Below, in pieces: positions 1 through 11,241 of a stretch of 38,452 nucleotides of DNA. Numbering within the stretch: position 1 is the first letter of the stretch; every line of letters starts with the position of its first letter. The stretch is from Gnetum montanum (Eukaryota > Streptophyta > Gnetopsida > Gnetales > Gnetaceae), in assembly GCA_015680685.1 (NCBI GenBank), contig MNCI01024072.1, positions 599,387 to 637,838 of the forward strand. The letters run 5' to 3'. The position numbers and the translations under genes are program-made. The notes beneath the pieces are model-generated. The model saw nothing but the letters and a program-made list of their open reading frames with translations. It was not told the origin of the DNA and made no database searches.

Positions 1-483
1 TTACTACTTTCCTAATTAGTCTCTCTCACCCTTATCTCCTAGCAATGTGGAATGAGTACGACTTGATTACGAGCATTTAAGTGTGACTACTTGGTAACCC
101 AGTAGCGTACCTAGAATCTGTGCTTGGTAATCCTAGTGTTAGTCATGCACGAAGTCCAAGATGTGTACGGATAATCAAGGAATGGATGCTCATTGCACTT
201 AGGCTAGATTGGATTCTCTTACCATTTTCCTCCTAGCTTAGTTAATATTACTTTCCATTGCCTTCAGGAGTAGAATTAGATTAGGAAACCCATCATACAC
301 CTCACTCTAGACTAAACCATACATGACAAATATAATACTAGTCCAGGTGGGAAGACAACGAACTGCGACCTAAGGATAACTGTCTAGGTTCCACAACTAG
401 TTCGTCTGCGGAGTTCAACTGGATCGCACATGAAAACGCTCGTATTCGTATGGTTGAGTGTAGGGGTACCTCGCCACTCATCA
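1..483 (+). mobile_element. 3' part of an LTR, Athila-like superfamily, truncated by the window start
   Basis: The segment carries the features shared by all LTRs of this superfamily here: TTGGTAAYCC-type repeats, the GGGAAGACAACGA block near 350, and the terminal block GGGGTACCTCGCCACTCATCA ending at 483. It resembles the E2 LTR (31006-31882) more than the E1 LTR: both have a 'GACTAAACCATA...ACTAGTCCA.GTGGGAAGACAAC' arrangement. Its U3, TATA box and left end lie outside the window. It could be a solo LTR or the 3' LTR of a full element. It ends directly against the interior of the E1 5' LTR, so it was probably inserted into that LTR. Confidence 0.8.
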
Positions 484-499
484 GTACTATAGCAAAAAC

Positions 500-507
500 T
501 ATAAATA
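500..507 (+). promoter_or_regulatory. TATA box of E1 5' LTR (TATAAATA)
   Basis: TATAAATA lies 177 bp upstream of an AATAAA in the same LTR. The same arrangement is seen in four other LTR copies in the window, which supports a real core promoter. Confidence 0.65.
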
Positions 508-676
508 CAAGCTCCTAGTCATGTTTATGCATTAGAAGTCATAGTAGTAGCAAAGCTCTTATAGTTTATTTATTTGAAAGTTAAAATATTTTCCCGAGTG
601 CCTATAGTAGGAGTCATTGAGTGTACAGATCTTTATTTGAGCACTATTGTACCTAAACTGCACCAGTGTGTATAGT

Positions 677-682
677 AATAAA
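677..682 (+). promoter_or_regulatory. Poly(A) signal AATAAA of E1 5' LTR
   Basis: AATAAA is followed by GACGAGCTT. The same word or a close variant follows AATAAA in the 3' LTR and both solo LTRs. It probably marks the R region. Confidence 0.6.
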
Positions 683-1285
683 GACGAGCTTCTTGATAAG
701 CCTTGTAGCATTTTGGATAGTTTAAATGTTTTATTCTTGCATTTAATGTTTTCAATTATTTTTTCAATGTTTCTCAGTAATTAAGCTAATTAAGTGATTA
801 AATAAGATAAGCTAAATAGGTTATATACATAAGTACGACCACTTCGAACGTAAACATGTATTTGCTTGGTAATCCTAGCAGCATTATTGTTTGGTGCACC
901 TAGTAGTGTAACGCTTGGTAACCAACAGTGGATACATGGGTTTAAGATGTGTACGAAAGATGGGACCGAATGCTTATGTTAGGACTAGTTAGAGAATAGT
1001 TAATTAGTTAAACTAAATTAGTTGTTAAATTATTTCATCTCTCTACTTTAAGTACCAAAGAACATAAAACACAAAATAATAAGAATCATATGCCTTGATT
1101 ACACTTAACCATATCATGTGCATCACAAGTGTAATTGGGAAGACAACGAATGACCTTGAGGAAAAGGTTCACTTCCTAGAAGACTAGTGTACCAAAAACT
1201 ATAGTCCACGAAATTCGACCGGATCGCTCATGAAGGCTTTGTGATTTGTATGGTTGGGCGTAGAGGTACCTCGACTACTCATCAT

Positions 1286-1303
1286 TGGCATTGTTGCCAA
1301 GGA
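1286..1303 (+). promoter_or_regulatory. E1 primer-binding site, tRNA-Asp type, decayed
   Basis: It starts one base after the LTR end. It reads TGGCATTGTTGCCAAGGA, against the tRNA-Asp primer site TGGCGCCGTTGCCGGGGA known from Athila-class elements. All five mismatches are transitions (G to A or C to T). Confidence 0.7.
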
Positions 1304-1437
1304 CTCTATTTGTTGGAACATGCACTATCTAGGATTAGAAAAATATTATTAATATCATTGGACAAACCCAAGGTCAACATCACTCTCACATGACATATAA
1401 TTATAAAGCACATTGATAATTTTAATTATTTTGCAAA

Positions 1438-3990
1438 ATGTCTTCTTCTTCTCACAGGCATGATGATGTTAAACCACTAGTTCCATAATAGTGTAAAGTG
1501 GTATATACTCATCTACATGAGTACATGCTTAACTTCACCTTCATCCTACACTAGGATGAGCAACTACAATGGCGTGATATGGAGGGCAACATTGTAATGC
1601 CCTCCCCCCCACACCCCCCACCCTCCTCGATTGATCTATGCCCATGATGCTACTTCAAACTCTTAAGAAGTTAGTCATCCACGATCTTCAAGAAGAGTAT
1701 GGTATCCATGACTATGACTGTCAAGACTACTATCCCACTAAAACACAATGCAAGTGAGATCAACATCAAGAGAAACATCATGAGGTTGTGAAGGGAAAAT
1801 GGTTCACTAATCCCTTATTCCTATTGAACCAAGACGACAACAAGGAACCTTTCTCTAAGGGTTCTCAACATGAAAATTCTCCACCGCTTATTAAGGATGA
1901 TGGGGGTATGACCCTGAATCTACGATCTACAATCAACAATCCGAATTCAGGAAAAGATGGCAATCGAGGCAAGGGATTAGATAAGCATTAAGACAATAAG
2001 AAATCTGATGAACATGGTCGTGACAATCGAAGGGGACTTGGTAGACACCATGGTGGTGGTAGTCCTCCTCCCTCTTTGTCCTCTTCATCTACATCCTCTT
2101 CTTCCTCTTCTTATGATTTTGAAAGATGCCATAGAAAGAATAAATATGATGGAGGTGCTTAAGGGGACAACAATACTGATTACCAAGCCTGTAATGAACC
2201 AAGGGGTAATAGAGGACATCATCGACGACAACATAACAATGATAATTATGAGCCTTTGTTGGTAACTTGAAGCATGCTTAACATTACAGAGGTAGTTAAG
2301 ATTCCAACTAGGCATGTGAAAGATAGTCAGATCAAGTGATTAGACGTGAATAATATCCCAAGATTTGAGGGGGAATATAACTCTAATTTGCAAACAAATC
2401 TACAAGCTTTCCACAATGTTTGCACCTTGCAAAACATTGAAAATGATTGGCAAAAACTCAAGCTCTTTCCCAGGATGCTCATTAAGGAAGTAGAAAGTTG
2501 GTACCAGTCCTTGGAGCTAGAATTTATTTGTAGATAGAGTACCATGCTGGAATTATTTAATGATAAATACCATATGTACTCCAAAGTGTCCAATCTGAGA
2601 AGGCAAATCCAAGGCTGGAAATAGGGAATACATGAACCCTTAGATGCTGCCATGGGTAGATATTATTCTCTTCTACACTAATGGCCTACTCATGGTTATT
2701 CTCAGAAGGAACAACTTTGCCACATCATAGATGAGATCAAAGTAGAAACCAGAAGTACTCTTGGAGTTTATGCCTAAGGGAGACTATCCAAACAAAAAGC
2801 TCATCAAATACAAAGGCTGATAGAGCAGGTTACAAAAGAAGAAGGTGAGTTGTGAAAAAGGTAAAGTGCAAAAGAATATAATAGGGACCCTTCCATTAGA
2901 AAAGGGGAGGTCCGATTTCTTGATGAGGAGGAGTCACCACTTAATGAAGTGGTGAACAGGAAAACCTTGCCCATACAAAAATCTATTTTTGATATTTTAG
3001 TAAAGGTTGACAAACTATGGGACTCTTTAGATGAAAAATTCCAAACATCTATGAAGATTGCTAAAGCATCCAAAGAGCAAAATAGTGATCATAACCTCAA
3101 GAGGTAGAAAGAAGCTAAACATGCCTACCAAAGAGGTAAGGGCAAAGTTGTTGTAGTCGAAGAAGCTATGGAGACAAGCTTCAATGATGATGATGGATGT
3201 GACATTTGTTAATATGAACATCCTAAGGGATGTTTCCCTATGGTGTCACACTTACAAGAGTCTAGGGTGTATGCACTAAATTCACAATTAGCATGTAGGC
3301 AATCATTTAGATAATTGCCTTATCCTCAAGGCAATCCAAGGAAGCTCTACTAGCAACAACATGCTTACTATCCAAGTGGAGCTCCACCACAACCATATGA
3401 ATAATATCAATAGTGGCACCAACCACAATTGTGGGAAATGCCACCACCAAGACAACAATACCCTTATAGGCAACTAGATCCATAGGGGTACTATGTTCAG
3501 CAACTTGTTTCTCCACGAATCTCTGTAAGCCATGCATCATTCCAGCATCACTATTATCCTCTAGAGTACCATCAAACTCATTCACCATCTACTTAAGCAA
3601 AGCACCCATACCCATACCATCTTCTACATTTGTCTACACACATCCCTTCACCCTCAACCTAGTTACCTCCTTCCTCATCCATGCAGGGTGAAATTCCCCC
3701 ATAGCTGCATCAACAAAATGTTATAAGGGCTATATATTCACAATCGGCCTTCCAGCTGAGTGGTTTGAACAATTGATCCAGGAAATGACCCTTTTTATAA
3801 CCCAATAGTCCTCCCAAACCCTCCCAACCTAATGCAATTAGTTGCCTTGCATCTTCAACACCCTCATCCTCTACATCAAACACATTCAAGTACCCTTCAA
3901 ACCAAACGCCATCTCGGATCCACACTATGATGTTAACCCATGCTACCTCTAATTGGATCAAGGGTGGTAACCTTCCCATAAAATAGTCTG
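1438..3990 (+). pseudogene. gag: E1 gag pseudogene (Athila-like capsid/nucleocapsid plus linker)
   Basis: Gag forms the particle and binds element RNA. The likely start is the ATG at 1438, reading MSSSSHR, which matches the start of the E2 gag (MSSSHR at 32015). A Ser-rich and basic stretch follows near 2055-2130. The capsid-like segment at 2346-2537 holds MNNIPRFEGEYN and WQKLKLFP. A C-X2-C-X3-H-X3-C knuckle lies at 3198-3233, followed by a Tyr/Pro/Gln-rich tail to about 3600. Frameshifts (one perhaps in the C-run near 1600) and many stops break it; a TAA falls inside the knuckle. The stretch 3600-3990 is a low-similarity linker leading into the protease. Homology to the E2 gag is clear in the Ser-rich, capsid and knuckle parts. 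Confidence 0.75.
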
Positions 3991-6815
3991 ACCCTGGAAG
4001 TCCTCTTATTTACTTGCAGATCACTAGACATAAGCCATGCAAGGCTCTTCTTAATTTTGGTTATGGTGTCAATCTCATCTCTTATGAAATGTACAAGGCA
4101 TGGAACCTACCACCTCTCAAAAAGAGCAATATTTGTTTGGAACTGGCAAATTAGTCAATCCAAGGATATGCCAACATTACATTTACATTAACCAAGCCAT
4201 GAGGCTAATAAGGTAGCCACAATGACGTTTAAACCCCAAGCTAAAGTAGATCATCAAGGAGGAAATAGAACAACTCCTCAAGGTAGGGTTCATCTATCCC
4301 ATCACAGATAGTAAGTGGGTTTGTCCACTTCTAATTTTGCCAAAGAAAGGTGGCAAGTGATGAGTTTGTATTGACTTTAAGTTGTTGAACATGACAACAT
4401 TTAAAGATCATTTTCCATTGCCATTTGTGGACCAAGTGTTTGACACTATATCTAGGAATTACTATATATAGCTTCTTGGATGGTTATGATGGCTATAACC
4501 AAATCCAAATTGTACTTGAAGATTAGGCCAAGACAACATTCAGAAGTCTCTAGGAAACTTTTACATATTGTAAGATGCCATTTGGTCTATGTAATGCCCC
4601 TACAACATTTCAACGCCTAATCCTTAATATTTTTCAACAACATATTGGTAATAGGGTAGAAGTCTTTATGGATGACTTCTCTACCTATGGGGCTACATTT
4701 GAGCAAGCCCTAAATTTCCTTAAGTAGGTTCTAAAGAGATGTGTTGAAACAAACCCTAGGCTTAATTGGTAGAAAAGCCATCTAATGGCCTAGGAGGGCA
4801 TAGTGCTGGGGCACCAAGTTTCACAAGAAGGGATTGAGGTAGACTCAGAAAAGATAAAGGTCATCCAAGAAATCACATGCCAACTAGAGACAGTTAAAGA
4901 CATCTGATCATTTCTTGGACACGCTGGCTACTACCTACAGTTCATAGATAATTTCTCTAAGATTGCAAAGTCATTGGTTGAGCTTATGAAGAAATATGCT
5001 CCATTCATCTGGGCCAAGAAATGTAAACATGCATTTCAACAACTAAAAGATAAACTTGTGGAAACTTTGATTCTACGAGCACTAGATTAATCCATATCGT
5101 TTCACATAATGATGGAAGCATCTAATTATGCCTTGGGAGCTATGCTTACATAGTTGGATGATAAGAAATGTCCATATTACATCCATTGCGTGAGCCAAAG
5201 CATTGTGGATGCATAGTTGAATTACACCACAACTGAGAAAGAACTAATGGTAATGGTGTATGCTCTTGAAAAGTGTAGGCACTATGTGCTTGGATATAAG
5301 GTGTTTGTGCACATGAATCATAGTGCCATCTGCTTCCTAATGAATAAGTTAACGGTGAGCCCTCATATCATATGGTGGCTTGTGATCTTACAAGAATTTG
5401 ATCTCACAATGGTGGATTAAAAAGGGATTGAGAATGTGGTCATTGACCATCTCTCTTGATTAAGATGGGATAATAAAGAGGAGGAGAGCCCACTTTCTAA
5501 TCAATTTCTAGATGAACTCTTTACAAGAGCAATCAATGACCAAGTGCCTGCTGAAACAAAATGGTACGACAACATCCTCACTTACCTTCTCACTCAAGAG
5601 ATGCCACAAGATCTAGACTTTAGGAAGAAATAACAGTTTCTTCATTGGACAAAGTACTTCATGGAAATCAATAAACACCTTTACAAGGTATGCACCGATG
5701 GCTTGGTTCGTTGGTGTGTCTTTGATACGGATCAACTAAGCATTCTCCAGGATGCTCACAAAGGTCCTTGTGAAGGCCACTATGCAGGGAGGTGCATGAC
5801 CATAAAAATCCTAATGGCAAGATACTATTGGCCTACAATATTTAGGGATGCTCACCAGTTTGTCTGATCTTGTGAGTGTTGTCAAAGGGATGGTGGGATG
5901 ACCACATGAATGGAGGATCTTCAATAGTGGATTCAATTTCTAGAACCCTTTGACATATGGGGCATTGACTTCATGGGTCCAATCACATCCATGTCTAATA
6001 AAAAAGAATATATCATCATAGTTGTCGACTACTGCATCAAATGGGTAGAAGCACTAGCCATCATTGACTGTACATCATCCATTACTATTAGATTTGTATA
6101 ACAAAATGTTGTCAAAAGGTTTGGGGTGCCACATGTACTAATTTCTAAAAATGGAACTCATTTTACAAGTGCTACCTTTTGAAAACTTATGCAACACTTG
6201 GGGGTTGAACATAAATTAACAACAGCCTATCACCCCCAAGCCAACGATCAAGTAAAGGTAACTAACAAGAAGATCACAAAGATTCTAACAAGGACCATAA
6301 GCAAATATATGAGAGATTGGAGCACAAAACTCAATGATGCCCTTTGGGCCTACCACTCAACATGGAAACTCCCTAGTGGCTACTCTCCCTACAAGTTAGT
6401 GTATAGAAAACTTCCAACACTCCCAATTTAATTTGAGCTTCATACACTCTCAACAACCTATGAACTGAATCTTGACCTAAGTCTAGCACAAAAAGAAAGA
6501 CTAATCAACCTCAACGTGCTAGAAGAAAATCAATTAGTGGTCCTATCTTTGAATGAAGTGCACAAGGCATTCAATAAGAAATGACATGACCTCAAAATAC
6601 GAAAAGTGAAATTTCAACCAAGAGATAAGGTTCTCAACTGGAACCCCACACATGTATGCCAAAAAAAAAATTTCAAACATTCTGGAAGGGACCTTATATA
6701 ATTGATGAAACCTTTCCCTTTGGGGACATGTTAATCTATAAACCTAAGAGCCCAAATAAAAAGTAGTTGGTCAACATCCAATAAGTGAAGCTTTTTCATG
6801 AGCCCAAGTAAGCCA
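3991..6815 (+). pseudogene. pol: E1 pol pseudogene: protease, reverse transcriptase, RNase H, integrase
   Basis: This is the Ty3/gypsy enzyme polyprotein. The protease at 4020-4175 has GVNLISYEMYK, but the catalytic D-[ST/L]-G-A position reads NFGY, so the Asp is lost. RT follows: PITDSKWV near 4300, FLDGYDGYNQI near 4470-4505 after a frameshift, MPFGLCNAPTTFQR near 4577-4617, and the catalytic FMDD at 4665-4676, which is intact. RNase H (about 5090-5420) has MEAS where the first Asp is expected and HMNHSA in place of the TDHAAL-type motif. Integrase has an HHCC finger at 5757-5885 and a first catalytic Asp near 5967. The second and third acidic positions are Lys codons (6147 and 6255), still 35 residues apart. 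The tail reaches about 6815. I count around 20 in-frame stops, with one further likely shift in the A-run near 6661. Confidence 0.9.
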
Positions 6816-7564
6816 GTGCAACAAATACCTCAACGGATGGACAACCATGCTCAATTTTTCAGATCTCCTCCTTCCAACTCAATCATGAGAGAGATGGCCA
6901 TCCATGCTAATCATCTATATGGCTCCTTACTTTTTCTATTTTTTCCCACATTTTTTATTTTACAATTTATTTATTTTACACCTTTTTGATTTTCAAAATT
7001 TTTTCTATTTACACCATTTTTTGTTTTACATTATCATTAGTACATTTAAATCTTTCTTGAATTTTTTAAACTTTCTTATATATTTTACTTTGTTTTTTTT
7101 TAAGTGTGATTTTCAAGTTTTTGCTAATAAAACATGCTTTGTGCCAACAAGACACAGTGGTGTTGTGGCTGCTACTAATGGTGGTTTGTGCTTAATGTTT
7201 TGTTTGGTAATGTATAATTTTTATTTTTGAATTTTTTTACCAATGGCTTAGTCATGGTTTCTTTTTCATGGAATAGGTAGTGAGTCCACGACATCCACCC
7301 ATTCACAAACTCTATGGTTTTTCTTATTTTGAAAGTTTGAGGTCCCTTTCATTAAATAAACCTTTAATAAATTGGTGACCTTGGGAGTTTCTAGAATTGG
7401 AAAAGATTCAAAGGTTTGTACAAGGTGTGACTTCAAGGGGACTAAATACTCTTTGTATTCTTCTACTTACTTGGGTGCTCAAGTGTTTTCATGGACTTCT
7501 TACCATTCCATATCATCCAATAACAAGAAGTTAAATAACATCTTTGCATGGTGTGGTTCCCATC

Positions 7565-7620
7565 CAAAAAGAAAAAAAAATAACAAAAAAAATAAAAATA
7601 AAAAAAAATAAGAAAAAAAA
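7565..7620 (+). repeat. A-rich low-complexity run
   Basis: Nearly pure A with scattered T, C and G. It is a simple sequence inside the E1 spacer and codes for nothing credible. Confidence 0.9.
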
Positions 7621-8446
7621 CATGATGGGAATTCAAAACACACCCCTTAGACAAATAAACAGGCTACAAGCATTGGTTACGGGACTAGAAAGAGATGTTA
7701 ACTAAGGTCCTCTCTCCCTTCTTACTTATCTTTTCTTCTCTTTAAGAAATAGTGGTTGTTCTATGGAAGCACTCTTGTGTCTTAAGAGGGTGGATCAATC
7801 TTAGAGTGGCAATGCGAAGTCACTAAATGTAGTTGGTTTTGGTCTGGATTGAGGATGGATCTTCTTAGGTCATTTTAAACACAAAATCCATAAGGGACTT
7901 ATTATAACCTTAGTCTGGAATTCCATTTCACCTTCTCTATCATCTATCTATGCTAACCATAATTCACCTCACCGCTAATGTCCATGTTCTTGATTCCATG
8001 TCTTGGTTTGACGTATTTGAATTCTTAGGTAGAATCTTCCAGGTTTTGGTTCTTAACTTCCATTAATCATTAATCACCTCTGGGGCCCATGGACTCCTTA
8101 GGTTGAGGTTATGTAAGGGCAAACAAGGCATGAGCCTGCTATGGGGAGGATCCACTTGCAAATCCCTTAGTTGGATTCATTATGTACCTTATCCTTAGAC
8201 ATCCTTGCAATCAGAATCTTTTGTATGTCCATCTTCTACGTCACACCATGTACTCCTTTACATATTTTGTTCATTAAACATGTTCTCCATTAGATTTTTT
8301 AATTTTTGATCTTTCAAAGACCCTATTCAATGATTTTATCATATTCTTGGCTTTTTTTGGGATTCCATGGATTCCAAATTCGTTGAAAATTTCCTTATAT
8401 TTTTTGAGATATTCAAATTTGAAATTTTTGCTTATGGGCCTTGTAT

Positions 8447-8494
8447 ATGGGGCCCCATCTATGGAGCAACGTAACAAAAAAATACTATAAATAG
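8447..8494 (+). promoter_or_regulatory. Possible internal promoter upstream of E1 ORF3
   Basis: A 12-bp perfect palindrome, ATGGGGCCCCAT (8447-8458), is followed by TATAAATAG at 8486-8494, about 450 bp before the ORF3 ATG. Solo LTR 25870-26785 has a similar layout: GGCCCCATTTATG, then TATAAATA about 27 bases on. E2 has a TATA-like TATAAAAATAG at the matching place (36344-36354). That it drives ORF3 is inference. Confidence 0.4.
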
Positions 8495-8942
8495 GCATGA
8501 CCCAACTTGGAAAATTTTACATTCTCTTACAAATGCTAAAGGAGTTTTTCAAATTTTCAAAGCCCAGAACCTTCCAGAGCCCATAACTTCCAAACCGTTT
8601 ACCCAAATCACTCTATTCTTCAACCCTACAGCTACTAGAGGTAAGCTCTTTGTCATGGGGGCCACAAATGTGCCATTTTTGAAAAAATTGTTTTTGTCAT
8701 TTTTCTAACTCCCACAAAGGTTTAACTAAGAACTCAACTTTTAAACACCAATTTACAAGAGTTAAACATTTTCAACAAAGCTTCGGTGACATTTACAATA
8801 AATAATTAATAAAATAATCAATCTGCCATGGTCCAACATTAGCCAAAGTGCAACTAACTAATGAGAGAAGGTACTCAAAAATATAAAAGTTACACATTAT
8901 ATCTACTAATCCATGGATGTGTTGTGTTTGCAAATGGTACCA

Positions 8943-9898
8943 ATGAGTAAGCACACGCAGAAAGTAGGATCATCTCAACCAAGAGAGAAATAGCCTAGAA
9001 TGGAAAGAGGCCAAGAATAGGCCCAAGAAGAACCACCAACAACCCATGCCACAGGTTCTCTTAGGGAAGAAGCAGAAGTGAAATCTATTAGACAAATTCT
9101 AGAACCAATAGCAGCAATAGAACACTCCCATCAAGATGATTCACCAGCACCACAAGAAAATCTAGAGGTAACTATGACAAAGGCTTGCTTGAATTAGATC
9201 AAATCATGAGAGGTTCAAAAATTGATGCTCTAGAAGTTAAATTTTGGCCCTTTCCTGAAGCATGCATCAAGAGAAGTGTAGGACTAGTTGAAGGCCTCTC
9301 CCATGTGGGAAACCATCACTTCCACCAAGGAGTGATACATGGGAGAAACATTCCTTTTTTGGAACAATAGGTAGCCAGTTCAACAATGAAAATCAAGGAC
9401 ATCTTAATGTCCTACTTAGCATAGGCCATTATTGTAGTGCTTAGGTTGGCTGAAATAAGAAAAAATCTTGCTGAGATCCTGATGTAGGTGAATCCCAACA
9501 TAAAGAAAGAATGGGTTCAATGGTGCTATGGTGTCAACCATAAGGAGTTCGGCACGCTCACATCGATAGAGAGGATACACTACAAGATTATAGCCTGTCA
9601 CCTCAATCCCATGGTGAGGCCAAGCAAAATCACCACCTTCTCTACCTAACCATGCCCTGCCCTAAGTGGGAGATTCCCCATAAACCTTTCATAGTTAATC
9701 TCTTTAGAGATGAAGAAAATGTTTAAAGAAAATGAATGTGGAAGGAAGGCATTCCCCTTCCCATCCCTCATCAGGAAACTTTGTCAGAGGGGAGGAATAG
9801 CCTGCTATACTAATGATGTCATTAAGCAAGTTTCAGCCACCAAGTGGGCAGAAATGATGAAAGATAAGATGCCTATGAAAACTATCCAAGAAGAGGAG
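8943..9898 (+). pseudogene. E1 ORF3, 5' half; 'putative plant transposon protein'-like domain
   Basis: This is a third ORF in the env-like position downstream of pol. A possible start is the ATG at 8943 (MSKHTQKVGSSQ), followed by an acidic, Gln/Pro-rich stretch. The best-preserved part is about 9510-9898. It contains SIERIHYKIIACHLNP and, near 9700-9800, LISLEMKKMF, ENECGRKAFPFPSLIRKLCQ and RGGI. That pattern (a stretch before FPSLI..LC...G) resembles the plant-specific 'putative plant transposon protein' domain; I recall this from memory and did not search. The upstream part changes frame at least once and has many stops. The reading frame of the 9710 segment continues in phase into 19999 once N1 and one target copy are removed. 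Its function is unknown. Confidence 0.6.
9894..9898 (+). repeat. Target site duplication of N1, left copy (AGGAG)
   Basis: AGGAG immediately precedes the TGTAC terminus of N1 and recurs immediately after its other terminus at 19994-19998. A 5-bp duplication fits a Ty3/gypsy integrase. Confidence 0.85.
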
Positions 9899-10493
9899 TG
9901 TACGGTCTGAAATAGTCGGTGAGAGGATAGAATGAACAGGTTCTGAGAGATCTACGGATGAAACAGTAAGACCCTGCCTTCGCCCGAGGGCCTATTGGAA
10001 AAAAACAACGAAGGTAGAATGCCTTGGATGGTCTGCACATAGATCAAACAAGGACTTCCCCAAGCGTATGCAATTGCGATGGCGCTGGGTTATGTGTAAA
10101 CAAATGCAAACGGTGAAAATAGAATGCAAACAAGTGTAATAGGCGTAATGAATGTAAACGATAAACGATGAAAACAAAGTAAACGATGCAAATTGTGTGA
10201 AAACTGAAAACAGGCTGGTAAAAATGTAAACAATGTGTAATACAAATGATTACAATGTTAAATGTAATTGCGGATTACTGCCAGTCAGATGTTAGCCCCG
10301 ATGGATGTGAATGGATGCTGGGGAATACAGGTTTCTGGTTGCAGGTTCTGCAGCGTGACCAAGATTGCCCTTGCTCAGCGTAACCATGTCTGATGCCCAA
10401 CGTATGAAATGTTGCTTAGAATGTTCAATGTACAAAGTGTATAGGATGCTTTATGATCAAATTTGCCAACCCCGATCTCATGGAAAATCGGGA

Positions 10494-10502
10494 TATTTAT
10501 AC
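10494..10502 (-). promoter_or_regulatory. TATA box of N1 3' LTR (GTATAAATA on minus)
   Basis: It lies about 1535 bp into the LTR on the minus strand and is preserved at the equivalent place in the other LTR (18412-18420). This implies a long U3. Confidence 0.55.
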
Positions 10503-11241
10503 GGTTTTGATGCGTGGGATGCGGATCTGTGTGAAGATCCATGGCTGTTGAGTGCAGGAAATGCGGATTAGGTGACGTGTGTGATCGTTTTGACCGAAAT
10601 GCATAGAAATTGTTACAATTTATAGTGTAGCATCCAAGATCTCTTATGCTGGCATGCGTAATGCCAAGTGTAAGAACTTGAAACACTGAAAATGTCAAAA
10701 ATGCAACAAATGTTAATGTACAAGCGTGGATCTAGGTGTCTGGCCTCTGAATCTGCAGTTTTGTGCTATTTTTGGGCTGCCAAAGCCTCCAGCATGCATG
10801 GATCTAGCTCTGATGTGTGTGAAGCCTATTCTGGCATTAGTCTCTGGCGTCCAGCGTCCAGCATATGAAAGTGTTTACGTTGGGTTTACGCTGCTGGAAG
10901 CATGCCAGCGTAAGTAACAGCGTATGACCTGAAAACAATGCATTTTGAACCCATTTTTGACCTGTGAGACCCACTTTTAGAGTGGATCTGCATACCATGG
11001 GTCATGAGGGTTTTGTGTGCCAAATTTGGGCTAATTTTGATGCCATTTTGGCCCTGTTCTGGTTGATTATGCTAGGCATTACACTGTGCAGCGTATGAAA
11101 CTGTAACCCCCAGCATAACCAAGTGTTTCTACGCTATTTTGAGCTCATTTTTGTATGCTGATGCTTGTTTGATGTTGCTTGACTACTGCCTGCTCTCTAG
11201 GATGGCTTGGATGTAAATTTTGACTCCATTTGGCTGCCATT

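Larger units (their letters stand above)
484..1284 (+). repeat. E1 5' LTR, missing its first ~124 bp
   Basis: The sequence aligns by eye from 'GTACTATAGCAAAAACTATA' onward with the 3' LTR from about 22253, and ends ...CTCATCA at 1284. The first ~124 bp of the LTR (22128-22251 in the 3' copy) are absent because another LTR ends at 483. Over the first ~245 aligned bases I count roughly 30 differences, so this is an old insertion. A TATA box and AATAAA are visible. Confidence 0.85.
6816..8942 (+). other. E1 non-coding spacer between pol and ORF3
   Basis: No credible reading frame is seen. The segment is T-rich at about 6930-7110 and has an A-rich run at 7565-7620. The rest resembles the spacer of E2 (34673-36600). 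Shared marks include an AAGGTGTGAC-TCAAGGGG block (7424 versus 35224), GG-AGGATCCACTTG (8140 versus 35966), and CATGGGG-near-TGTGCC words (8655 versus 36533). The same order in both elements shows it is an old part of the family, not random insertion. Confidence 0.7.

Noticed and set aside
6798-7230. Hydrophobic Phe/Leu/Ile-rich open frames suggesting a membrane protein
   Set aside because: They come from a T-rich low-complexity block that in E2 occurs at the same position with no open frame.
7372-7611. Short open frame ending in a Lys/Asn-rich tail
   Set aside because: The tail is the A-rich run and the upstream part matches non-coding spacer shared with E2.
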